Part shown: piece by piece, positions 9,038-18,075 of the stretch
How the letters are laid out: each line of letters starts with the position of its first letter
How positions within the stretch are numbered: the stretch's first letter is position 1
NCBI GenBank assembly: GCA_020629135.1
Contig: JAHDDX010000004.1
Location: 1 to 64,000 of the forward strand
DNA: 64,000 bases
Direction: 5' to 3'
Source of the DNA: Hellea sp.
Lineage (GTDB): Bacteria; Pseudomonadota; Alphaproteobacteria; Caulobacterales; Maricaulaceae
Made by a program: the position numbers and the translations under genes
The notes under the pieces: generated by a model
The model's database searches: none
What the model saw: only the letters and a program-made list of their open reading frames with translations
Told to the model about the DNA's origin: nothing

Positions 9038-11125
9038 ATGACTGCTATTTCTTTTAAGTCGCTTTTGGCGACAACGGCCGGACTCACCCTGATTTTGAGC
9101 CAAACTACTCTGGCCCAGGATACGAATTCCGACAATGCCCGGGTTTTCGAGACGGCCTATTTCGACCAATACGCCCCGCGTACGGCCTTGGATATGGTCC
9201 GCCGCGTTCCAGGTTTTCAACTTGATAGTGGCGACTTTAAACGCGGCCTGGGACAGGGCGGAGCCAACGTCTTGCTAAATGGTCAGCGTCTTGCAGGCAA
9301 AAGCGGCGACCCATTTGGCCAGTTGGGCCGTATTCCGGCTGAGAACGTCCAGCGCATCGAAATCGTTGACGGCGCGTCCTTGAATATTCCGGGGCTCAGC
9401 GGCCAGGTCGCCAATGTCATTGCTAAATCCTCAAAGAAAACATCTGGCACCTGGGAATGGCGTCCCGAATGGCGCGAGGGCCTTGAAGCCAATATGTTGC
9501 CATTCTCAGCGACCATCTCAGGCGAGTCCGGCAATTTATCTTATTCGGCAGAACTTAAGAACAACTCATTTCGCAACGGGCATTGGGGCCCTCATATTCG
9601 CAGTGACCGGCTCGGAAATGATTTTGAAATTCGGGATGAATTCGCGCGTTATAATGGCGACAATCCCGGCGGGTCATTGAATCTGACCTGGAAACCCAAA
9701 GCCGATCATATCGGCAATCTGAACCTGGAATATAACAAGTTTAATTTCAACAGGGTAACGCGGTCTGACCGCTCTGCAATCGACAATCCGGGCGATATGG
9801 TGGGTACTGATTTCTATACCGAGTTTACTTTCGCCGAGGATGAATGGAATGCCAAAATTGATGGTGACTATGAACTTCCGTTTATGGACGGAAAGTTGAA
9901 GATGATCGGATATTACCGTCAAGAGCACTCACCAACCGAAGCGCGGTTTACCGCGATCGATCCCGCAAATGTGACCGTTGTCGACAATACAAGGTTTGCC
10001 CGAGTAGCCGATGAAGGCGAAGCCATTGGACGCGTAGAATATTCCTGGTCAAAAACAGAAGGCCGCGACTGGCAGCTAGCCGCCGAAGGGGTGTTCAACT
10101 ATCTGGATGTCGACTCTGAATTCACCGATTTCCTGGATGACCCAACGCCGATTGACCTCGGCAATACGCGGGTCGAAGAGAAACGCGGCGAAGCCACCCT
10201 CACCCATAGCCGCGCTTTGTCACCGAAATGGGATACGCAAATATCTGTCGGCGCGGAATATTCTGAACTCGAAGGCATGAATACAGACGCAGACGGAATT
10301 GAGATTGGGAATATGCGCAGCTATTTCCGACCCAAAGGCTTTGTCTCTACAACTTATAAACCCAGTGACACATTTAATATCCGGACGAAAATCGAACGCG
10401 AGGTCGGACAGTTAAACTTCTTTGATTTCATTTCTCAGGTCGATCTGGTCGATAATATCGGATCAACGGGAAACCTAGATCTGGTCCCCAGCCAAAGCTG
10501 GAACGGCGAGGTTGAATTCGACAAGCAATTCAAAGGGGGACATAGTTTTAAAGCCCGTGTTTACGGCCAGAAAATCTCTGATCTTGTTGACCGCATTCCT
10601 ATTGGCTTGGACGGAGACGCCGTCGGTAATATTGACAGCGCCAAACGTTACGGCGTGGATTTTGACGTGACCCTCAAAGGCGAACCCTTTGGGTTTAAGG
10701 GCGCAGAGCTAAATCTTGAATATGATCTTCGCGACTCGTCTGTTGATGATCCCGTGCAGAACTTTTCGCGGCGTCTTAACGGTGACAAAAAATATTACTG
10801 GAGTGCTCAGTTCCGTCACGATATTCCCAATTCAGACTGGGCCTGGGGTTTCTACGCCGATCAATTCCGTCAATCTGAAGTATACCGCCTTTCAACGATT
10901 AATCACTTTATCTTTGATGGTCCATTTGGCATGGCCTTTGTCGAGCACAAGGATGTCTTTGGCCTGAAGGTTAATGCAAGCCTGCGAAATCTGTTTGATG
11001 CCAGTGATGATTTTAACCGAACGGTCTATACAGCGCGACGTGACCTGGGCGAAATTGACCGATTTGAAACCCAGTCTCGCGAGTTCGGGTTCTTTTTCAG
11101 ACTTGAGATCAGCGGTACCTTTTAA
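9038..11125 (+). CDS. TonB-dependent outer membrane receptor
   Basis: The 695-residue product has a signal peptide ending around TTLAQD, a plug domain (residues about 45-135, with ALDMVRRVPGFQL, NVLLNGQRLAGKSGD and IPAENVQRIEIVDGAS) and a long strand-rich barrel ending in the C-terminal aromatic LEISGTF expected for an outer membrane protein. No clear TonB box is visible. It imports an unidentified ligand using TonB energy. It starts 42 bases after the M56 protease on the same strand, so it may be in the same operon or a regulated target. It ends directly against the gshA stop, with no room for a separate terminator. Confidence 0.93.
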   Translation: MTAISFKSLLATTAGLTLILSQTTLAQDTNSDNARVFETAYFDQYAPRTALDMVRRVPGFQLDSGDFKRGLGQGGANVLLNGQRLAGKSGDPFGQLGRIPAENVQRIEIVDGASLNIPGLSGQVANVIAKSSKKTSGTWEWRPEWREGLEANMLPFSATISGESGNLSYSAELKNNSFRNGHWGPHIRSDRLGNDFEIRDEFARYNGDNPGGSLNLTWKPKADHIGNLNLEYNKFNFNRVTRSDRSAIDNPGDMVGTDFYTEFTFAEDEWNAKIDGDYELPFMDGKLKMIGYYRQEHSPTEARFTAIDPANVTVVDNTRFARVADEGEAIGRVEYSWSKTEGRDWQLAAEGVFNYLDVDSEFTDFLDDPTPIDLGNTRVEEKRGEATLTHSRALSPKWDTQISVGAEYSELEGMNTDADGIEIGNMRSYFRPKGFVSTTYKPSDTFNIRTKIEREVGQLNFFDFISQVDLVDNIGSTGNLDLVPSQSWNGEVEFDKQFKGGHSFKARVYGQKISDLVDRIPIGLDGDAVGNIDSAKRYGVDFDVTLKGEPFGFKGAELNLEYDLRDSSVDDPVQNFSRRLNGDKKYYWSAQFRHDIPNSDWAWGFYADQFRQSEVYRLSTINHFIFDGPFGMAFVEHKDVFGLKVNASLRNLFDASDDFNRTVYTARRDLGEIDRFETQSREFGFFFRLEISGTF

Positions 11126-12475
11126 TTAGTAAACGCAGTCCTCATAGGCTTTGAGGATATCGCCCTTCCACTCATTATTGTATTTATCAATAAGAATATC
11201 AGCCAGGGATCGCCCAGATCGGGCGAACCCGTCGAGTTCCTGTAAAAACAGGCTTTCGCTCTCACCCGCTGCGTTTAGGTAGCCACGAGTCTTAAGCCCC
11301 TCACGCGAAATAGCCAGTGTCGCCAAAGCCAGCTCACGAATAGATTTATCGCGAAACGGCGTTTGCAATCCGAGCCTGGGGACGTCCCGGCGAAGTTGAT
11401 CGCGTTCTTCTTCTGTCCAGTCCTTGACCAAATCCCAGGCTGCGTCCAACGCCGCTTCATCATATAACAAACCAACCCAAAAGGCCGGCAGCGCACAAAG
11501 CTCGCCCCAGGGCCCGGTATCTGCCCCTCGCATTTCCAGGAAAGTTTTTAGACGCACTTCGGGGAAAATCGTCGACAGATGATCGTCAAAATCCGAAATC
11601 GTGGGCTTCTCGCCCGGTAGGATATCAAGCTTGCCTTCCAGGAAGTCTTTGAACGATTTTCCGCTGGCATCAAGGTAGTCCCCGTTTCGATAAACAAAAT
11701 ACATCGGCACATTGAGAGCGTAATCGACATATTGTTCAAATCCGAAGCCCTCTTCAAAAACGAATGGCAGCATGCCGGTGCGATCGCCATCCGTATCGAG
11801 CCAAACGCGCGAGCGGTAGGATTTATATCCATTCAACTTGCCCTCAAGGAATGGCGAATTGGCAAACAGCGCGGTCGCAATCGGTTGCAACGCCAGGCTC
11901 ACCCGAAATTTCTTGACCATGTCAGACTCGGACGAAAAATCGAGATTGGTTTGAACCGTGCAGGTCCGGAACATCATCTCCAGGCCGTGCGTGCCGACCT
12001 TGGGCATATAGGACCGCATAATGCCGTAGCGGCCTTTGGGCATGACCGGGACGTCTTCAAGCTTGGTGTCCGGACGGAACCCCAATGACAAAAACCCGGC
12101 ACCTATTTCGTCGGCGACTTCTTTGACTTCGCGTAGGTGACGGTGCACTTCACCGCAAGTCTGATGGACATGCTCAAGCGGGGCGCCGGACAGCTCCAAC
12201 TGTCCGCCGGGCTCCAGAGACACAGACGCGCCGTCACGGGTCAGGGCAATAACATTGCCCTCTTCATAAACAGGTGCCCAGTTAAATCGTTGCAGCTTTT
12301 CAAGTATGACCTGAATCCCGCCTTTATAGGGAATGGGCGAGAGCTTGTTCAGGCAAAATCCGATCTTTTCATGTTCGGTTCCAATGCGCCAGTCTGACTT
12401 GGGTTTATTACCGCTCGCCAGCCGCTCTACCATCTGCGTTTTATCGACAATTATCGGGGATTTTTTGCTCGCCAT
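11126..12475 (-). CDS. gshA: glutamate-cysteine ligase, plant/alphaproteobacterial type
   Basis: This enzyme joins glutamate and cysteine with ATP, the first step of glutathione synthesis. The 449-residue sequence has the signature of the plant-type (GCS2) class: DWRIGTEHEKIGF near the N-terminus, VSLEPGGQLELSGAP, and MMFRTCTVQTNLDFSSE. An AAAGG site lies before the ATG. It is transcribed leftward, separated from cysS by 89 bases; cysteine charging and cysteine use for glutathione are thus adjacent. The alternative EgtA (ergothioneine) assignment is less likely for a sequence of this class. Confidence 0.94.
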   Translation of the reverse strand: MASKKSPIIVDKTQMVERLASGNKPKSDWRIGTEHEKIGFCLNKLSPIPYKGGIQVILEKLQRFNWAPVYEEGNVIALTRDGASVSLEPGGQLELSGAPLEHVHQTCGEVHRHLREVKEVADEIGAGFLSLGFRPDTKLEDVPVMPKGRYGIMRSYMPKVGTHGLEMMFRTCTVQTNLDFSSESDMVKKFRVSLALQPIATALFANSPFLEGKLNGYKSYRSRVWLDTDGDRTGMLPFVFEEGFGFEQYVDYALNVPMYFVYRNGDYLDASGKSFKDFLEGKLDILPGEKPTISDFDDHLSTIFPEVRLKTFLEMRGADTGPWGELCALPAFWVGLLYDEAALDAAWDLVKDWTEEERDQLRRDVPRLGLQTPFRDKSIRELALATLAISREGLKTRGYLNAAGESESLFLQELDGFARSGRSLADILIDKYNNEWKGDILKAYEDCVY

Positions 12476-12564
12476 ATCTGACCTTTACGCGCCCTTTTAT
12501 GCCCCCGCAAGAGCGATCTCAATATTGTGATGAGCAGCGTCTATGCGTGCTTCAATGACGGCGC

Positions 12565-13887
12565 TTATTCCTTGCGCCAGGTTGAGCCTGCGGCGCCGGT
12601 TTCGATGACCACGCCTTCAGCTTTCAATTCATCGCGAATGGCATCTGAGCGTTGGAACAACTCGCCCATTCTCGCCTTGTCGCCGGCCTCTTTGGCGGCG
12701 ATGGCTTCAGCGCGCGCCTGATCATAATCCGCCACAAGCTGATCGAAACGGTCCGTATCCAGTCCACCTTTGAACCAGTTGTCGGGGTTCTGCTCCAAAA
12801 AGCCTAAAACCGAAGCCGCTTCAATTGACAAATTCGCCAAAGTTTCGGGCGTGTTAAGATCATCCATCAGTTTTGAAAAATCGGGCTCTGAGAAAGCTCT
12901 TCCTGCAGCCTTATCTCGATATAGGCCATCTAATTGCGCTTTACTCTCACGCAGAAGGTCCTCGGTCCAAATCAATTCAGACCGGTAATGCGCTTTTAGC
13001 AAGGCCAGGCGAATAACTTCGCCGTCCCAATCCTCGAGCAATTCATGAATGAGCTTCACATTGCCCAGCGATTTGGACATTTTCTCATCGCCCATATTCA
13101 GGAAATCATTATGGACCCAATAACGCGCCATGGTCTTGCCATGGGCGCATTCGCTTTGGGCGATTTCGTTTTCATGGTGCGGGAATTTCAGATCAATCCC
13201 ACCGCAGTGAATATCAATGGTTTCGCCCAGGGATTCTTTGGCCATGGCCGAACATTCGATATGCCAGCCTGGCCGGCCAAAGCCGAACGGCGCGTCCCAG
13301 CCGACGCCGTCAAGTTCCGGTTTCCACAAGACAAAATCTGCCGAGTTTTTCTTGCGGGCGACTTCGCCCTCCCCGACCCGGTCCCCTTTGCGCAGCGCAT
13401 CAAGCGTATTGCCGGAGAGTTTGCCGTAATCGTCAAATTTGGACACATCGAAAAATACATGGCCGTCGCTCTCATAGGCAAATCCATCGGCGATCAGTTT
13501 CTCAATAATCGCAATCATACCGGAGATGTTTTCCGTCGCCTTGGGCTGCACAGTAGGGGGTAAGCAGTTTAAAGCCGCGAGGTTTTCATTATAAATACGC
13601 GCATATTTTTCGGTGACGGCCGAGATATCCACGCCCTGATCTTTGGCGGCGGCGATGATTTTGTCATCAACATCCGTGATATTACGCGCATAAACCACGT
13701 GTTCTTCGCCGTAAATATGACGAAGCACGCGAAACAGGACATCCGCGACCACAGCGGCCCGCGCATTGCCAATATGGGCATAGGAATAAACTGTCGGCCC
13801 GCAATTATACATCGTCACCCGATTGGGATCCTGAGGCTCAAAAACCTCTTTCTGGCGCGTCAGCGAATTATATAATGTCAGGTCCAT
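12565..13887 (-). CDS. cysS: cysteinyl-tRNA synthetase
   Basis: CysS charges tRNA-Cys in the cytoplasm. The 440 residues show the class I signatures HIGN (residues 38-41, in YSYAHIGNARAAVV) and KMSKS (GDEKMSKSLGN), and the zinc ligands C29, the Cys of WHIECSAMA and the His/Cys of PHHENEIAQSECAHG. The C-terminus is helical and charged, as expected for the anticodon-binding domain, and slightly short compared with the usual 460. The ATG at 13887 has no strong ribosome binding site. It probably shares a transcript with gshA downstream. Confidence 0.97.
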   Translation of the reverse strand: MDLTLYNSLTRQKEVFEPQDPNRVTMYNCGPTVYSYAHIGNARAAVVADVLFRVLRHIYGEEHVVYARNITDVDDKIIAAAKDQGVDISAVTEKYARIYNENLAALNCLPPTVQPKATENISGMIAIIEKLIADGFAYESDGHVFFDVSKFDDYGKLSGNTLDALRKGDRVGEGEVARKKNSADFVLWKPELDGVGWDAPFGFGRPGWHIECSAMAKESLGETIDIHCGGIDLKFPHHENEIAQSECAHGKTMARYWVHNDFLNMGDEKMSKSLGNVKLIHELLEDWDGEVIRLALLKAHYRSELIWTEDLLRESKAQLDGLYRDKAAGRAFSEPDFSKLMDDLNTPETLANLSIEAASVLGFLEQNPDNWFKGGLDTDRFDQLVADYDQARAEAIAAKEAGDKARMGELFQRSDAIRDELKAEGVVIETGAAGSTWRKE

Positions 13888-13905
13888 AGGATAGACTCGG
13901 CTTCA

Positions 13906-13983
13906 CTTCACCCTGAGCTTGACGAAGGGTGAGAGCATTGAATGATCAGAACCATGCTTTGTCAGGCTCAGCATGAGGAAAGT
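13906..13983. repeat. REP-like inverted repeat pair
   Basis: Two related units face each other between cysS and the next gene. Unit 1 has stem CACCCT (13909-13914) and AGGGTG (13926-13931) around GAGCTTGACGA. Unit 2 (13957-13982) reads CTTTGTCAGGCTCAGCATGA on the plus strand and is an inverted, diverged copy. The TGAGCNTGACGAAG core resembles dispersed repeats found in intergenic DNA of many alphaproteobacteria. No second copy was seen elsewhere in this window. Confidence 0.65.
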
Positions 13984-14052
13984 TTCAAATTTCGCCTTCC
14001 CTATTAAAATTAGTCCTTTCTGGCTAGGGAATAATTGCGCCATAATAGGCCT

Positions 14053-14661
14053 ATGACAAATCCGATGAAACTGGTTTTTGCGATCGTCATCGCCGCCTTT
14101 ATCTTTACCGCGATCCAGCGCGGTGATCCATCTGAGGGCCTGCTTGAATTTCATGCTGATGGCAATGTTGCCTTTGGATATGGAACCACCGATCAATCGT
14201 CTCTGGGCACAACCAAACGCTTTTTAAACCAACATCCCGAGGTCGATACCCTGGTCCTGCATGCCATGCCGGGTACAGTCGATTCGGATATTAATATCCG
14301 CCTTGCCCGGATGATCCGAAAACGCGGGCTCAAGACGCATTTGCTGGCGGATAGCTATATCGCATCCGGGGCGGTAGATCTTTTCATTGCCGGAACAGAA
14401 CGTACTATGGAATGCGGCGCCCGTATCGGTGTGCACGCCTGGCGGTCCGGATTAGGATATAATCCGCGGGATGTTGGCTGGGATGAGAACCGACGTTACC
14501 ACGAGAATTTCCTGCGCGATATGGGTATTAATCCCGCCTTTTACGTCTTTACCCGAGAGGCAGCCCCGCCAGAGAGCATTCATATTCTGACCATGGATGA
14601 AATAAAGCGGTTTGGGATATTAACCTCTCCCTTGAACTGTATAGCGCCTGATCACATATAG
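14053..14661 (+). CDS. exported ClpP-fold protein, COG3904-like
   Basis: This 202-residue protein begins with a hydrophobic export segment (KLVFAIVIAAFIFTAIQ) and continues with a crotonase/ClpP-like core: DTLVLHAMPGTVDSD, LAD-SYIASGAVDLFIAGTER and ARIGVHAW. In ClpP-fold proteases the serine follows a short helix in this second block and the histidine lies in the GFH-type motif; the Ser of IASGAV and the His of GVHAW are in the matching places. I therefore think it is a periplasmic serine-peptidase-like protein, but activity is not shown. The start at 14053 follows an AGG; an ATG 18 bases upstream is less likely. It precedes folE by 39 bases. Confidence 0.7.
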   Translation: MTNPMKLVFAIVIAAFIFTAIQRGDPSEGLLEFHADGNVAFGYGTTDQSSLGTTKRFLNQHPEVDTLVLHAMPGTVDSDINIRLARMIRKRGLKTHLLADSYIASGAVDLFIAGTERTMECGARIGVHAWRSGLGYNPRDVGWDENRRYHENFLRDMGINPAFYVFTREAAPPESIHILTMDEIKRFGILTSPLNCIAPDHI

Positions 14662-14700
14662 GCGTGCAATTCTTAAACATTATGTGCTAAGAGCCTGTCC

Positions 14701-15324
14701 ATGAGTAGTGAAACGCCAAAAAAACCCGTTCTTAAAGCCGTACCAGGCCAGCCGCGTCCTTCGCGAGAAGCCGCCATGGAGGCCGTCCGTACGCTAATTG
14801 CCTGGGCCGGGGACAATCCAGACCGCGAAGGCCTGAAAGACACGCCCAAGCGCGTCGTCAACGCCTATCAGGAATGGTTTGCCGGTTATGATCAGGACCC
14901 GGTTGAGATCCTATCCCGGACATTTGAAGATGTATCCGGATATGATGATATGGTCATTCTGCGCGAAATCGATGTGGAAAGTCACTGCGAGCACCACATC
15001 GCCCCGTTTCTGGGTAAAGCCTATGTGGCTTATTTACCGACCGAAAAAGTTGTCGGGATTTCCAAATTGGTGAAAGTCGTCGAAGTGTTTGCCAAACGTC
15101 TGCAAACCCAAGAAACCATGACGGCCCAGATCGCCAATGCCATCGATGATGCGCTCAAGCCGCGCGGAACCGCGATTATGATCGACGCCGTCCATGAATG
15201 TATGAGCACACGCGGTGTGCACCACGCAGATGTGTCAACGATTACCACGCAATTCACCGGTGAGTTTAAAACCAATCCGGCCTTGCAGGAGCGATTTATT
15301 CGTCTGATTGGCCGCGGCTCTTAA
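14701..15324 (+). CDS. folE: GTP cyclohydrolase I
   Basis: FolE converts GTP to dihydroneopterin triphosphate, the first step of folate (tetrahydropterin) synthesis. The 207-residue sequence has the zinc motif [20 protein letters not shown], the signature [15 protein letters not shown], and ECMSTRGV with the second zinc cysteine. An AAGAG site sits eight bases before the ATG. The last 29 bases overlap the 3' end of the oppositely oriented phosphodiesterase gene. Confidence 0.97.
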   Translation: MSSETPKKPVLKAVPGQPRPSREAAMEAVRTLIAWAGDNPDREGLKDTPKRVVNAYQEWFAGYDQDPVEILSRTFEDVSGYDDMVILREIDVESHCEHHIAPFLGKAYVAYLPTEKVVGISKLVKVVEVFAKRLQTQETMTAQIANAIDDALKPRGTAIMIDAVHECMSTRGVHHADVSTITTQFTGEFKTNPALQERFIRLIGRGS

Positions 15325-16273
15325 TCACCGGTCCAACCACCTCAATTTTATTGGTGTAAACAATCCCAGTATAGTTTTTAGGAACGCGTCTGATATCCTT
15401 TGGCCCGTCGACACCACCTGCCAGGTGATCCCCCAGATCCCCGACAACCATTGACCGGCTGCCATTGGCGTTAAGACGGCGCTCAAACCGGTGCGGCCAG
15501 CCCCACATTAAGCGTCGATAGTTCAGTGGCACAGGTACGATCGTATCATGACACGCCTCAGGCACGCGGCCAAACCATCCGGTCAAGACATAGCCTTTCA
15601 GACAGGCTTTGGCCCGTGCGCGGCTCATCCCGACAACATCAGGATGAGAATTATTGATTACATCAAGCGGGTCCGGATGACCGACAAGGATTATGCGGGC
15701 CCATTCTCTCTCTTCGAGATAGCTCAATAAGAGGCGCGCCTCTTTCTTCGACCCACTTTTGATGTTGATGACAAATATGGTGTAAGGAAGCGCGTCCATT
15801 GCCTCATTCAACGTTGGCATTTCTCCAACAAACGCGCCGCGAAAGGGATAAGTCTTGCCTCCGTCCGACGTATATCCGTATCCAAGGTCTAAGGCTTGCA
15901 ATTCCGTCAGGCTGTGATCACGGGTTCGGCCCTTCCCGTCAGTCCGACAATCCACGGTCCAATCATGAAACACAACGAATTCACCATCGGTCGTCGGATG
16001 AATATCAAGCTCAATCATATTTGCCCCATAGGACCGGGCCGCGTGCATGCTATCGATTGTGTTTTCGAGAAAAGAATGAGACGGCGGATTTATCCGCTCT
16101 GCCGTACAGGTTTCATTGGTGAGGCCTTCACGGTGATAAGTTTGATGTACACCTCTATGCGCCAACAAGTTCAGCTCATCTTTTCCAGGGCCTGCAACCC
16201 AGGAGGCATTGAATAAGTAAATTGACAGGGTGAGAGCCAATATAATGAGCCCTAATCGGCGGCGTTTCGTCAT
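15296..16273 (-). CDS. glycerophosphodiester phosphodiesterase family protein
   Basis: The 325-residue product has an N-terminal membrane anchor or signal ([20 protein letters not shown]) and a GDPD domain: LLAHRGVHQ with the catalytic His-Arg, [12 protein letters not shown] and [15 protein letters not shown] with the metal-binding acids, and VVFHDWTVD with the second His. It probably hydrolyses glycerophosphodiesters in the periplasm to glycerol 3-phosphate and alcohols. The ATG is preceded by GGAGGA, part of which can pair with TCCAAC upstream (16280-16300). Its 3' end runs 29 bases into folE on the opposite strand, so the two messages are complementary there. Confidence 0.9.
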   Translation of the reverse strand: MTKRRRLGLIILALTLSIYLFNASWVAGPGKDELNLLAHRGVHQTYHREGLTNETCTAERINPPSHSFLENTIDSMHAARSYGANMIELDIHPTTDGEFVVFHDWTVDCRTDGKGRTRDHSLTELQALDLGYGYTSDGGKTYPFRGAFVGEMPTLNEAMDALPYTIFVINIKSGSKKEARLLLSYLEEREWARIILVGHPDPLDVINNSHPDVVGMSRARAKACLKGYVLTGWFGRVPEACHDTIVPVPLNYRRLMWGWPHRFERRLNANGSRSMVVGDLGDHLAGGVDGPKDIRRVPKNYTGIVYTNKIEVVGPVIKSRGQSDE

Positions 16274-16300
16274 AAATCCTCCAACTTCTCAACTGTTGGA

Positions 16301-16615
16301 AAATTAAGGCTGAATTATGGACGGGTCGGGGTTATTTCACGACCGATTAAATACGGATATAGACCTTGCATCGACGGGACAAACGGGATTCGGATTTCTG
16401 GCAAACAAGTCGTAATTTACGCAAAACCCCTCCTTTTATTGTGTCCAAATTTCGAAATGGTGGCCTAAAAGTCGGGGTCACATGATTATTGCGCATATAC
16501 GTCCTTGATAACTGCCTCCTTGCTCCGGCCGTCCTGTGTCATCAGGACGACACTTGGGTAAATCATCCACGAAACGTGGTTAATATGGGGTTAAAATCAT
16601 ACTCAGATTCGGCAT
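16301..16615. other. gene-free stretch between phosphodiesterase and rpmB
   Basis: I see no convincing coding frame in about 315 bases. The stretch contains a short inverted repeat, GTGTC and GACAC around 16535-16552, nested with TCCTG and CAGGA, and is otherwise AT-rich. It must contain the promoter of the leftward phosphodiesterase gene. An overlapping open frame from 16489 has no ribosome binding site and runs into rpmB antisense. Confidence 0.6.
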
Positions 16616-16645
16616 ACAAAAAAAGCGCCCCGTCAGGAGCGCTTT
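16615..16645 (-). terminator. intrinsic terminator of rpmB
   Basis: On the minus strand the stem AAAGCGCTCC/GGGGCGCTTT (one G-T pair, 4-base loop TGAC) is followed by a run of seven T. It lies 24 bases past the rpmB stop. Confidence 0.92.
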
Positions 16646-16668
16646 CAAATTCAGAAATATTCTGGGTT

Positions 16669-16962
16669 CTAAGCTGTGGCTTCAGCCTGCTTTTTCAAAA
16701 CCGCTTTTTTGATGACTTTCGCTTTGTCAGTCAGCTTGGCATTTTTCGTACCCAGCAGGAATCCGTCTAATCCACCTTTGAAATCAACTGTGCGGAGCGT
16801 TTTAGCCGCCACGCGCAGCTTGTATTTTTGACCCAGAGCTTCAGAAGCCAGAGTTACATTACAAAGATTGACGTCAAAACGACGACGGGTCTTCACATTA
16901 GAGTGAGACACGTTATTACCGCTCATAGGACCGGTGTTAAGTAGATCACAGCGACGAGACAT
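16669..16962 (-). CDS. rpmB: 50S ribosomal protein L28
   Basis: L28 is a small basic protein of the large ribosomal subunit. I start at 16962 (97 aa), MSRRCDLLNTGPMSGNNVSH, with AAAGGTG upstream; an ATG three codons earlier lies closer to that site. The core NNVSHSNVKTRRRF and LRVAAKTLRTVDFKGGLDGF matches the family. The usual CxLTGKGP N-terminal motif is CDLLNTGP here and the usual FLPNL is FDVNL, so the exit-tunnel-side N-terminus is atypical. The gene has its own terminator and a leader hairpin. Confidence 0.96.
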   Translation of the reverse strand: MSRRCDLLNTGPMSGNNVSHSNVKTRRRFDVNLCNVTLASEALGQKYKLRVAAKTLRTVDFKGGLDGFLLGTKNAKLTDKAKVIKKAVLKKQAEATA

Positions 16963-16988
16963 GGTTCGCACCTTTATTCATTAAAATA

Positions 16989-17006
16989 GCCCGCATAAGT
17001 GCGGGC
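16989..17006 (-). promoter_or_regulatory. hairpin in the rpmB leader
   Basis: A perfect 7-bp stem GCCCGCA/TGCGGGC with a four-base loop lies 27 bases upstream of the rpmB start on the transcribed strand. Ribosomal protein leaders often hold autoregulatory structures; no factor can be named from the sequence. Confidence 0.4.
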
Positions 17007-17176
17007 GAGAATCCGTATCGGCGGCAGATACTGACTTGTATAAGCGCCGTCAAGTATTTTTCGTGCGAAATATGTAACTGTTAATGACCAAATTGTCACT
17101 TAAATAAGCAGCAATATTCATGTTGAGGACAGTTCAAATCCATATATTGAACCTAAGTAAACACAGGAATATTCCT

Positions 17177-18016
17177 ATGAAACGATTTGTTTCCACAATT
17201 CTGGCCGCTGGGTTGCTGGCAGGCAGCGCTTATGGCCTTGAAAAGGTTATGACCCCGGCGCCCGAATATATGGCCCCGATTGCCCCCGGTTCGGGCGAAA
17301 CGGCCTTTGATTTCAAATTATCAGGCTATGTCTTTGGCCTTAAAATGATCAGCGCCCGGTATAAAGGCCAATATGACGAGGATGAATACCGAGTCTTTTC
17401 TGACCTTAAGACATCCGGACTGGGCGCCTTGCTAAAGAAATTGCGTATCTGGGCACATACGGACGGCCGCTATGATCAAAACGGTCTTTATCCGCTCACA
17501 CATACCCAGCAAAATCTCGACAAAAAAAGCCGTCGCGTGGAAATGGATTATGACTATGGCCAGCAAAAGGTCAGTGTTGAAATTGATCCGCCTTTAGGCT
17601 CACAAGGCGTACCGCCGGCCACGCCAGAAGAACGCTTTGCGGCTGATGATGTCATGAGTGCGATTTTGAATATGATGCTGAGCGGTCACAAGATTGAGGG
17701 CGAATTTTGCAACGGGAGTGTCGCCGTATTTGACAGTAAACAGCATTACAATTTGCGCATGGAACGCAGCGGCACAAAAAAAGTCAAATTTGATGGCAAG
17801 AAGCATCTCACCCAACGCTGCCACGTCTATTATGAACCGGTTTCAGGCTTTGACCCTGAGGACCTTCCCAACACTGAGGAAGGCGGGACACCGGTGAAAG
17901 TCTATTTCATCGAAGACAAAGATCTGGGCCTGCATATTCCGCTTCGTTTCACTTATAAAATCAGCGGTTTTAAAGCCGTGATCAAGCTCAAGGACATGCA
18001 AGTTAAAAAGGGATAA
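17177..18016 (+). CDS. DUF3108 domain exported protein
   Basis: The 279-residue product starts with a signal peptide (MKRFVSTILAAGLLAGSAYG) and continues as a strand-rich periplasmic protein of the DUF3108 type: FDFKLSGYVFGLKMISARYK, FSDLKTSGLGALLKKLRIW, and HYNLRMERSGTKKVKFDG. I start at 17177 after AGGA; a longer frame from 17120 adds 19 residues in front of the signal peptide. The family has no established function. It precedes the helicase on the same strand with 59 bases between them that can form two hairpins. Confidence 0.85.
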   Translation: MKRFVSTILAAGLLAGSAYGLEKVMTPAPEYMAPIAPGSGETAFDFKLSGYVFGLKMISARYKGQYDEDEYRVFSDLKTSGLGALLKKLRIWAHTDGRYDQNGLYPLTHTQQNLDKKSRRVEMDYDYGQQKVSVEIDPPLGSQGVPPATPEERFAADDVMSAILNMMLSGHKIEGEFCNGSVAVFDSKQHYNLRMERSGTKKVKFDGKKHLTQRCHVYYEPVSGFDPEDLPNTEEGGTPVKVYFIEDKDLGLHIPLRFTYKISGFKAVIKLKDMQVKKG

Positions 18017-18020
18017 TTAA

Positions 18021-18056
18021 CAGGTGACTTTTAGACCTGCTGTGGGTAGGCACAGC
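18021..18056 (+). promoter_or_regulatory. two tandem hairpins before the helicase gene
   Basis: The intergenic RNA can form CAGGT...ACCTG (18021-18039) and GCTGTG-GGTAGG-CACAGC (18039-18056), sharing one base. Neither has a T-run. They could stabilise or process the mRNA between DUF3108 and helicase, or reduce readthrough. Confidence 0.35.
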
Positions 18057-18075
18057 GCAAACGATAAAAGAAACC

